Source: Candidatus Paceibacter sp. (GTDB lineage Bacteria; Patescibacteriota; Minisyncoccia; UBA6257; GWB1-50-10). From it: DNA of 6,812 nt. The stretch spans positions 1 to 6,812 of the forward strand of contig DYGP01000034.1 in NCBI GenBank assembly GCA_020724685.1, in the 5' to 3' direction. The notes beneath the pieces were generated by a model. The model saw only the letters and a program-made list of their open reading frames with translations, was not told where the DNA came from and ran no database searches. The position numbers were made by a program, and so were the translations under genes. Positions 1 to 6,000 of this stretch are shown piece by piece; the first letter of the stretch is position 1; each line of letters opens with the position of its first letter.

Positions 1-2171
1 TTCCGGAGTTTGTCTTCGGACACGTTCGGAATGTCTGGTGTCGTCATTTCCGGACCGAGTTTTGTGTCGCGGACCGAACAGACAAACGTTTCAATATGGA
101 TCGAGGTGAAGAAATCCTCCCGCGCGACGCGCTCGGAGATGATGATGGCATCTTCGAAGTTGCCTCCCTTCCACGGAGTAAATGCAACCAGAAGGTTCCT
201 TCCGAGACTAAGCACCCCGTTCGACGTCGCCGGACCGTCGGCGAGAACCGAACCCTTTTTCACCTTGTCCCCCACTTTCACCACCGGACGCTGAGAGATG
301 CACGTCGACTGATTCGATCGTTTGAATTTTATGAGCGGATAGATCTGGCTTCCCGAACTCGATTTCACGGTGATTGATTTCCCGTCGACTTCCGTGACGA
401 CGCCGTCGCGTTCCGCAAGGATAAGTTGGGCCGAATCCCTCGCCGCTTTTTCTTCCTGTCCCGTTCCGACGAGCGGGGCTTCCGCGCGTACGGGGGGGAC
501 GGCTTGCCGTTGCATGTTCGAAGCCATAAGGGCCCTGTTCGCGTCATTGTGTTCCAAAAACGGGACGAGTGATGTCGCGACGCTGATAGTCTGGTTCGGT
601 GATATGTCCATATAATCAACCTCTCCTTTTTCGCATATGCCGGGGACCCCTTTGATGCGGGCCGTCACCCGATCGTTCAGAATGCCTCCCTTCTCATCGA
701 GCGGAGCGTCCGATTGTATGATGTTGTATTTCTGCTCGTTGAACGCGTCGAGCCATTCCACGTCGTCGGTGACCTTTCCTTTTTTAACGACGAGATACGG
801 AGTTTCGATGAACCCGAACTCGTTGATGCGGGCGTAATTCGCGAGATAGCTCACGAGTCCGATGCTCGACCCTTCCGGAGTCTGTATGGGACAGATTCGT
901 CCGTAATACGACGTATGCACATCGCGGACCTCGAATCCCGCCCGTTCCCGCGTGAGTCCTCCCGGACCCATCGTCGAAAGCCTCCGTTTATGTTCGAGTT
1001 CGGCGAGAGGATTCACCTGATCCATGAACTGTGAAAGTTGGGAGGAGGCGAAAAAGTCTCTCACGACCGCGGTAAGAAGCTTATAATTCACAAGTTGAAC
1101 CGGCTGAAGCCCTGACCGCTCGAGCGTGGACATTCTGTCCTGAACCCCTCTCCTCAAGCGCGCGAATCCCACGCGCAGTTTCGACTGCACGAGCTCTCCG
1201 ACGGCGCGGATTCTCCGATTTCCGAGGTGATCGATGTCGTCCGGAATCGCATCCGCGTCGTTGTTCAATTTGATAAGTTCCTTGAGAATCGCGACGAGGT
1301 CGTTCTTATCGAGAAGGCCCGACGTGCTTTCCGCGCGGGAAAGGCGCTGATTGATCTTGTATCGTCCGACTTTGCTCAGATCGTACCGGTCAAACCTGAA
1401 AAACATCGGTTCGATGATGGAATGGGCGCTCTCGGAAGTGATGAGATCTCCGGGACGGAGTCTCCGGTATATCTCAAGATATGATTCCTCCGTCGTTTTC
1501 GCCTCGTCTTTCTTAAGCGTCGCCTCGATGTATTTTATCTTTCCCGTGTCGACGTCGGCGAACGTCTTTAAAATTTCCTCGTTCGTCTCAATCCCGAAAA
1601 TGCGGAGGAGGTCCGTCACCGGAGCCTTTCTCTTCCGATCTATTTTCACTCCGATAAAACCGTCGGGATCGGTTTCGAACTCCAGCCACACTCCCCGGTT
1701 CGGAATGACTTTCGCGCTGAAAAGTTTCTTCCCGCGAAATACGTTCATGAGAAAATACACTCCCGCAGATCGGAGGAGCTGGGAGATGACAACGCGCTCA
1801 ACGCCGTTGATAATAAACGTTCCGCGGCCGGTCATCATCGGAAAGTCTCCGAGATAAACCTCCTGCGTTTTCGTCTCTTTCGTTTCGCGGTTCACGAGTT
1901 TCAAATTCGCGCGAAGCGCCGACTCGTACGTCTGGTCTTTTTCCTTGCACTGAAGCTCCGTATACTTCGGCTCGTCGAATTTATAGTCGAGAAAATGCAA
2001 CTCGAGTTCCTTGTTGGTGTGGTCCTTGATCGGGGATATTTCGTCGAAAAGTTCGCGAAGCCCTTTCTTGAGAAACCAGTCGAAAGACTGGAGCTGTATT
2101 TCGATGAAATGAGGCGGTTCCTTGACAACTCCTTTGTACGACGAGAATATTTTTACCTTTTGTTGAGACAT
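1..2171 (-). CDS. rpoB: RNA polymerase beta subunit, N-terminal 723 residues (3' end outside window)
   Basis: Beta subunit of DNA-dependent RNA polymerase, which with beta' forms the catalytic centre for transcription. The frame is open from ATG at 2171 to the window edge and begins MSQQKVKIFSSYKG. Family landmarks in order: the N-terminal lobe with FDWFLKKGL (residues 30-38) and GDFPMMTGRGTFIINGVERV (108-127); the rifampicin region SSQLSQFMDQVNPLAELEHK (376-395) followed by GPGGLTRERAGFEVRDVH (402-419) and PIQTPEGSSIGL (428-439); FLEHNDANRALMASNMQRQ (538-556); and FTPWKGSNFEDAIIISE (664-680). About 450 to 600 residues should lie beyond the window. No large lineage-specific insertion is visible in this half. 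The start is 19 bases after the mltG stop, and no Shine-Dalgarno motif precedes it (AAAAACACCAAACACATC). rpoC would be expected downstream, off the window. Identification is certain; only the mode of initiation and promoter are unclear. Confidence 0.98.
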   Translation of the reverse strand, partial: MSQQKVKIFSSYKGVVKEPPHFIEIQLQSFDWFLKKGLRELFDEISPIKDHTNKELELHFLDYKFDEPKYTELQCKEKDQTYESALRANLKLVNRETKETKTQEVYLGDFPMMTGRGTFIINGVERVVISQLLRSAGVYFLMNVFRGKKLFSAKVIPNRGVWLEFETDPDGFIGVKIDRKRKAPVTDLLRIFGIETNEEILKTFADVDTGKIKYIEATLKKDEAKTTEESYLEIYRRLRPGDLITSESAHSIIEPMFFRFDRYDLSKVGRYKINQRLSRAESTSGLLDKNDLVAILKELIKLNNDADAIPDDIDHLGNRRIRAVGELVQSKLRVGFARLRRGVQDRMSTLERSGLQPVQLVNYKLLTAVVRDFFASSQLSQFMDQVNPLAELEHKRRLSTMGPGGLTRERAGFEVRDVHTSYYGRICPIQTPEGSSIGLVSYLANYARINEFGFIETPYLVVKKGKVTDDVEWLDAFNEQKYNIIQSDAPLDEKGGILNDRVTARIKGVPGICEKGEVDYMDISPNQTISVATSLVPFLEHNDANRALMASNMQRQAVPPVRAEAPLVGTGQEEKAARDSAQLILAERDGVVTEVDGKSITVKSSSGSQIYPLIKFKRSNQSTCISQRPVVKVGDKVKKGSVLADGPATSNGVLSLGRNLLVAFTPWKGGNFEDAIIISERVAREDFFTSIHIETFVCSVRDTKLGPEMTTPDIPNVSEDKLR

Positions 2172-2190
2172 GATGTGTTTGGTGTTTTTT

Positions 2191-3213
2191 TTATAAATGT
2201 TTCGCGCGATTTATATTGTGTTCCTGAAGCGTTCTTGAGAAAATCGTTTCTCCCGTTTCCCGATCCGAAAGGTAGTAGAGATACGGGCTTTCGAGAGGGT
2301 CGGTCGCGGCCCGTATCGCGACTTCCCCTGGATTTGAGATGGGAGAAGGGGTCCATCCGAGCCGTTTATACGTATTATAAGGAGAGTCATAATCGAGATC
2401 CGTCCTGAGCACCTTCAGATCCCTGCAATTTTTCGTTTTCCCGTCGCACTTGGCATAACTTATGGTTGCGTCGACTTGAAGGGGCATCCTGAGAGAAATA
2501 CGTTTCATGAGTATCCCCGCGACGAGTCTTCTGTCTTCGAGGCTCACGACTTCCCTTTCGAGAAATGAGGCGAGAATGAGACGGTTGTACCAATCTCCCG
2601 ATCCGGAAAGCATGGGCCACGCCTTTCTCGAAAAATTATCAAGCATTCTCCGGATGATCGTTTCGGGGGAAGAATTCACGTCAAAGAAATACGAATCAGG
2701 AAAAAGAAATCCCTCGAGCGACGGTGCGGACGAGAGAAACGGATAATCGGAACTGAGTTTTTGAAACCGGAACTCCGAAAGGGAGTTCTCTTGAATGATG
2801 CCCGCTTCGGAAAGCATCGCCTCGATATCCCTGAGCGCCGAACCCTCCGGGATGGTGACAAGGACGTCGTTTCGTTTTTTCGAAGTGACAGCGTCGAGTA
2901 TCTGGGGAATGCTCATCGCGTTTGAAAGTTCGTACGTTCCCGGCTGGAATTGCTGAGCCTTGCCTGTGAGAAACGCGTATGCCTTGAAGACTGCGATGGA
3001 TGAAATGAGAGATTCGCGGGAAAGACGCGCGCCGATATCTCTGAAACTCTCCCCTTTCTCGATGACGAACTGTTTCTGTACGATGCCCGATTGCGCATGC
3101 GGCTGGAGACTGTAGAAAAAATACGCAACGACAAAAATAAACGCGAGCACGACACTCAAGCCGAGCACGACGCGGGGATTCGCTGCGCCTTCTTTTTTAC
3201 CGATAGGATTCAT
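2191..3213 (-). CDS. mltG: MltG (YceG-like) endolytic peptidoglycan transglycosylase
   Basis: Membrane-anchored endolytic murein transglycosylase that cleaves nascent glycan strands outside the membrane and is thought to end strand elongation by SEDS/PBP synthases. The protein has 340 residues, normal for the family. A basic N-terminus leads into one membrane segment (about 14-34), then a LysM-like subdomain (about 45-110) and the YceG catalytic domain. Visible motifs are SLEGFLFPDSYFF (165-177), ILASFLEREV (213-222) with Glu219 matching the catalytic Glu of the family's ASIIEKE motif, LQVDATISYA (245-254), SPYNTYKRLGWTPSPISNPG (277-296) and YLYYLSDRETGETIFSRTLQEHN (311-333, quoted in part by its key residues Y311, F325, H332). 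ATG at 3213 is the earliest possible start because the codon just before it is an in-frame TGA. No Shine-Dalgarno is seen. It lies 109 bases after rodA and 19 before rpoB. One oddity is a Cys pair, C256 and C263, in a loop between two conserved motifs; both would be outside the membrane and could form a disulfide. Confidence 0.95.
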   Translation of the reverse strand: MNPIGKKEGAANPRVVLGLSVVLAFIFVVAYFFYSLQPHAQSGIVQKQFVIEKGESFRDIGARLSRESLISSIAVFKAYAFLTGKAQQFQPGTYELSNAMSIPQILDAVTSKKRNDVLVTIPEGSALRDIEAMLSEAGIIQENSLSEFRFQKLSSDYPFLSSAPSLEGFLFPDSYFFDVNSSPETIIRRMLDNFSRKAWPMLSGSGDWYNRLILASFLEREVVSLEDRRLVAGILMKRISLRMPLQVDATISYAKCDGKTKNCRDLKVLRTDLDYDSPYNTYKRLGWTPSPISNPGEVAIRAATDPLESPYLYYLSDRETGETIFSRTLQEHNINRAKHL

Positions 3214-3255
3214 TCATGGGGAAAAATAAAGCCGACGAAAAAACAGAGAGCATGT

Positions 3256-3284
3256 AATATATTCCTTGATCTTCCAAACCTGAA
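3256..3284 (-). promoter_or_regulatory. Possible sigma-70-type promoter before mltG
   Basis: In the 109-base gap between rodA and mltG, the minus strand reads TTCAGG (3284-3279, three of six matches to the -35 consensus), a 17-base spacer, then TATATT (3261-3256, five of six matches to the -10 consensus). Transcription would begin near 3250 and give a leader of about 35 to 40 bases before the mltG start at 3213. This is the longest non-coding gap in the window, which is why a promoter here is plausible, but the -35 match is poor and the call rests on pattern alone. Confidence 0.25.
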
Positions 3285-3322
3285 CAGCGAAATCGTGCGG
3301 AAAACAAAGCATCCGCGGTGTT

Positions 3323-4402
3323 CTAACGGGATTCAAGTTTGATATGTTGGATTATACTTATAAGTACCGAGGTAGTCAATATGCTCGACCCTCCGTAGCT
3401 CAGGAATGGAAATGTGATACCCGTAACGGGCATAATCCCCAAATTCGATCCGGCATTGATGGCAAAGTGCGTCAGAAACACGATCGAAGCCCCGAGAATG
3501 ATGAATTTCGAATAATTTCCCGTGGCGGCGACCCCGATCCGGTATATCCTGTAAAAAACGAGGAAAAACATCAGGAGGAGAAATGCGCCGCCGACGAATC
3601 CCCACTCTTCCACGAACGCCGCGAATATAAAATCGGTTTGCGCTTCGGGAAGAAAACCGAGATGCGTCTGAGTTCCCTGTCCGAACCCTTTTCCGAAAAG
3701 ACCCGCCGATCCGATTGCGATTTTCGACTGGATAACGTTGTAGTTTATCCCAAACGGATCCCGTTCCGGAAACGCAAATGCGGTGAGACGGTCTTTTTGA
3801 TAATCCTTCAAAAGAAATGTCCACACGATGGCGATTCCTACGCACGCAAGAACGAGGCCGATGAGAAATCTTTTTTTGTGTATCCCGCTCATGAGGAGAA
3901 ATCCGACCCAAATCGTCGTTATGACCGCGGCGGAACCGAAATCGGGATGGACAAAAATGAGAAATGCCGGAACGGCGGTGTAAAGCGTCGAAAGAATGAG
4001 ATTTCTGTTCTGCCACGCCGAAACGTGTCTTCGGGAAAAGAATCCGGCAAGGAGAAAAATGAGCCCGAGTTTCGCGAGTTCTACCGGCTCGAACTGGATG
4101 CCTCCCACCACGATCCAGCTTTTTGTTCCACGGATCGTTTCGGACTGGAAATTCGAAAAAAGGAGGAGGGCGACGCTCGTTCCGTACACGCCCCACCGGA
4201 ACCATGGTTGGGAGAGCACCCACTTCCAATCAAACACCGCTCCCGCGAGAATGATGGAGAATCCCAAGAGATACCAAACCGACTGCTTCCAGAAAAGCCC
4301 CGGACTCGTGCTCGCGAGGGAAAGTAATCCTGCCGCGGCGATCGCAAGAAGGCAGAAGAAAAGCGTCCAATCGAAATTCTTCAGGGAAAAAGAGCGCACC
4401 AT
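3323..4402 (-). CDS. rodA: RodA-type SEDS peptidoglycan glycosyltransferase
   Basis: Polytopic membrane glycosyltransferase of the SEDS family (RodA/FtsW/SpoVE), which polymerises lipid II into glycan strands, normally with a class B penicillin-binding protein. The 359 residues are typical of RodA and are strongly hydrophobic with about ten membrane segments. Motifs seen: RGTKSWIVVGGIQFEPVELAK (91-111; key residues W96, G100, G101, P106, E108), HPDFGSA (152-158), the long loop with YNVIQSKIAIGSAGLFGKGF (221-240) and GTQTHLGFLPEAQTDFIFA (243-261), in which Asp257 matches the Asp shown to be essential in RodA, and the C-terminal GIMPVTGITFPFLSYGGSS (322-340). The GQGTQTHLGFLPEAQTDFIF wording fits RodA better than FtsW. 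ATG at 4402 lies 2 bases after the stop of the preceding gene, so the two are very likely cotranscribed and perhaps translationally coupled. Only a weak AGG about 12 bases upstream could act as a ribosome binding site. It ends with TAG. A class B PBP partner is not in the window. Confidence 0.95.
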   Translation of the reverse strand: MVRSFSLKNFDWTLFFCLLAIAAAGLLSLASTSPGLFWKQSVWYLLGFSIILAGAVFDWKWVLSQPWFRWGVYGTSVALLLFSNFQSETIRGTKSWIVVGGIQFEPVELAKLGLIFLLAGFFSRRHVSAWQNRNLILSTLYTAVPAFLIFVHPDFGSAAVITTIWVGFLLMSGIHKKRFLIGLVLACVGIAIVWTFLLKDYQKDRLTAFAFPERDPFGINYNVIQSKIAIGSAGLFGKGFGQGTQTHLGFLPEAQTDFIFAAFVEEWGFVGGAFLLLMFFLVFYRIYRIGVAATGNYSKFIILGASIVFLTHFAINAGSNLGIMPVTGITFPFLSYGGSSILTTSVLISIIQHIKLESR

Positions 4403-4404
4403 GA

Positions 4405-5178
4405 TTATTGGACCTGGACGAGGAAAGAAGTTTTCTCGCGATCAAAACGCTCGACAACCTCCCTTTCCTTCGGGACGAGTATGGCAAACTCCCTCGTTTC
4501 GAGCCCTCCGAGATCGCTCGAGGTCCATTGCGAGACAAAAACAGGGTGGTTATAGGCGTCTCTGAATATCCCGATTACCGTCACGCTTTTCGCGGCGAAC
4601 GAACTCTGATTCCGGATCATTCCCTTCGCGCGTATCATTGTCTCCTCCTCCGTGATGGAAGGGAGGGAGACGAGCTGGACGACGGGTTTTAGTGTTTCAT
4701 AATATTTCTCCCACACGATGGAAGAAGAAGCGATCTCGATATTTGCCCGCCCGAAATCGCCGCTTTTTGTCGCGACATCCGCGGTGAACACGTATCGTTT
4801 CTCGAGAGGATATACAAGATCATTCCCGTGAACTTTCTCGACGACGTATCCCGTCTTGTCCTCTATGACAAATTCGAATTCAACATTCTCGGCAATATAC
4901 TCCTCGTTGGGATTCACAACGGAACCGAGGAGGATAACCCTTCCGTTCGAAAGAAAAAAAGACTGAATCGGACCGTCTACCCGAATCTGCCGGAGATTTT
5001 TCACCTTGCAAGGAATACACGGACCGCCGCAATCGATCGCTTCCTCTCCCTGATTCCTTATTCCGTCGGAGCACGTCGGAGGAACTTCCATCTTCGACGA
5101 GTACACCGAAAACGCGACAAACCCGAAGATGCATAGGTAGAATATGCCGTACGCCGCTTTTTTGAGTCCTCGTGACAT
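4405..5178 (-). CDS. Membrane-anchored exported protein with a four-cysteine DCGG motif, function unknown
   Basis: I do not recognise a named family. The 257-residue protein has a short basic N-terminus (MSRGLKKA), one membrane segment (about 9-27, AYGIFYLCIFGFVAFSVYS) and a soluble remainder that should face outward. Just after the membrane comes a compact motif, C36-S-D-G-I-R-N-Q-G-E then D49-C50-G-G-P-C54-I-P-C57. Similar CxDGxxN...DCGGxCxxC motifs are, from memory, common near the N-termini of exported proteins in Patescibacteria. Two beta-rich segments follow, about 70-135 (VILLGSVVNPNEEYIAENVE) and 165-240 (MIRAKGMIRNQSSFAAKSVT). Both share the pattern 'G.V.N......A..V', as in Ig-like FxLYD-type domains, so a tandem repeat is likely but inferred. 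There are no catalytic motifs. ATG at 5178 is supported by an in-frame TAA four codons upstream. rodA starts 2 bases after its TAA stop, suggesting a link with wall elongation. Confidence is high that the gene is real and low on its role. Confidence 0.88.
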   Translation of the reverse strand: MSRGLKKAAYGIFYLCIFGFVAFSVYSSKMEVPPTCSDGIRNQGEEAIDCGGPCIPCKVKNLRQIRVDGPIQSFFLSNGRVILLGSVVNPNEEYIAENVEFEFVIEDKTGYVVEKVHGNDLVYPLEKRYVFTADVATKSGDFGRANIEIASSSIVWEKYYETLKPVVQLVSLPSITEEETMIRAKGMIRNQSSFAAKSVTVIGIFRDAYNHPVFVSQWTSSDLGGLETREFAILVPKEREVVERFDREKTSFLVQVQ

Positions 5179-5184
5179 ATATTC

Positions 5185-5212
5185 AGTTTAAAATCCGAAA
5201 CTCAAAAGTCAA
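5185..5212 (-). promoter_or_regulatory. Possible promoter for the exported protein-rodA pair
   Basis: On the minus strand TTGACT (5212-5207) matches five of six bases of the -35 consensus. After a 16-base spacer, TAAACT (5190-5185) matches four of six of the -10 consensus. It sits in the 46-base gap after the tpiA stop. A start site 6 to 8 bases past the -10 would fall at about 5177-5179, at or beside the ATG at 5178, so a transcript from here would have almost no leader; this agrees with the absence of any Shine-Dalgarno sequence. The spacer is one base short of ideal and the -10 is weak, so this is a pattern-based suggestion only. Confidence 0.33.
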
Positions 5213-5224
5213 AACCGGACTCGG

Positions 5225-5962
5225 TTAGTTGAACTTTTTCGAGACCTCGGCGATCTTCGCGAATTCTTTTCCGTCAAGGCTCGCTCCCCCGACAAGCAAT
5301 CCGCGGAGGGATTTTTTTTCGAGGAAATATCTTGCGTTTCGGGCATCAACTGAGCCGCCGTACAAAACTTCCGGCGCCTTGAGAAATTTCTTTCTGAACG
5401 AGGAAACAATATGATCCGACATCACGGACGCATCTTCCGGAAGTGCGGGTTTCCCGGAACCGATCGCCCACACCGGCTCATATGCGACAATCAGGTTTTG
5501 CGGTTTTTCCCGTATTGATTTTTGCGCTCTTTTAAGAACGGAGAAGATCTGTTTTCAGACAAACGCCTTAGATTCGGAGATTCCTTTTTCTCTCACGCTT
5601 CGGGATTCACCGACGCATAACACGACTTTCAGTCCCGCCGCGAGCGCCGCTCCGGCTTTTTTCGCAATCACGTCGTCGCTTTCCCCCGCCGCGCGCCGTT
5701 CGGAATGTCCGACGATGACGTATTTCACGCCGAGTTTTTTGATCATACCCGGGGAAACCTCTCCCGTGTAGGGACCTTCTTTCTCGAAGAAAACATCCTG
5801 CGCTCCGAGCGCCGCGCTCTTCACGCTTTTCCCGACTGCGGCGAGAAACGGGAACGGTGGCGCGATGACCACGCCGGAAAAATCGGAAAGGCGGGCAAGT
5901 TTCGTCGCTTCCCTTTCGCTCAAAGGGTTCATCTTCCAATTCGCGATTAATATTTTTCTCAT
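5225..5962 (-). pseudogene. tpiA: Triosephosphate isomerase, interrupted by one in-frame TGA at codon 136
   Basis: Triosephosphate isomerase interconverts dihydroxyacetone phosphate and glyceraldehyde 3-phosphate in glycolysis, in the cytoplasm. Read through the TGA, the frame gives 245 residues, close to the usual 250. Catalytic residues are all present: N8 and K10 in IANWKMN, H86 in IVGHSERR, C116 in LCVGES, E162 in AYEPVWAIGSGK (loop 6), the phosphate-binding YGGSV (201-205) and GLLVGGASL (221-229). The TGA at 5557-5555 falls in the variable helix between CVGES and the E162 strand, and the same frame resumes at once as KQIFSVLKRA. No frameshift is needed. Translation stopping there would yield 135 residues lacking E162. 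No ATG, GTG or TTG lies between the TGA and E162, so ordinary reinitiation could not restore the catalytic half. The start (ATG 5962, MRKILIANWKMN) fits the family; it is 38 bases after mraY without a Shine-Dalgarno. It may be a true pseudogene, a sequence error, or a gene with readthrough. Confidence 0.9.
5555..5557 (-). other. In-frame TGA codon inside tpiA
   Basis: The coding-strand context is GCG TTT GTC TGA AAA CAG ATC. The codon takes the place of residue 136, between V135 and K137. By recollection this column is variable in the family (Ala in the E. coli enzyme, Phe in human), so many residues would be tolerated. One-base changes could derive it from CGA or AGA (Arg), GGA (Gly), TGG (Trp), TCA (Ser) or TTA (Leu). 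I looked for a hairpin just 3' of the codon of the kind that directs selenocysteine insertion and saw none. Confidence 0.93.
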
Positions 5963-6000
5963 GTTTTCAAAATTTCTTTTTTTCGACTTCCCGATAGAAA

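Noticed and set aside
492..498. Seven-G run in rpoB
   Set aside because: It encodes Val-Pro-Pro in the conserved NMQRQAVPP region with the frame intact; no indel or programmed slip is implied.
2210..2238. TATAAA (2215-2210) with TCAAGA 17 bases upstream, inside the end of mltG, as an rpoB promoter
   Set aside because: The -35 matches only three of six bases and A/T-rich hexamers are frequent here; position is attractive but the evidence is too thin.
3199..3253. Short frame starting ATG at 3253 before mltG (MLSVFSSALFFPMNESYR)
   Set aside because: Eighteen codons, out of frame with and overlapping mltG, no ribosome binding site and no sign of a leader peptide with regulatory codons.
3296..3317. 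GC-rich 5-base-pair stem (GCGGA/TCCGC) just after the rodA stop
   Set aside because: The loop is 10 bases and no T tract follows on the minus strand, so it does not look like a terminator.
3333..4229. Second long open frame on the minus strand (298 codons)
   Set aside because: It overlaps rodA in another frame, has very high Arg, His and Ser content and no family resemblance; RodA in the main frame is certain.
3344..4327. Long open frame (327 codons) on the plus strand
   Set aside because: It is fully antisense to rodA and is rich in Arg, Lys, Glu and Asp, the expected antisense image of hydrophobic codons. It has no domain-like pattern.
5213..5226. Hairpin AACCG-GACT-CGGTT at the end of tpiA, followed on the minus strand by TTTTGACTTTT
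   Set aside because: The stem is only 5 base pairs, overlaps the stop codon, and the T run is broken by GAC. Too weak to call an intrinsic terminator, though it could add to one.
5515..5557. Selenocysteine insertion at the tpiA TGA
   Set aside because: No stable stem-loop follows the TGA within the expected distance, and triosephosphate isomerase is not a known selenoprotein.
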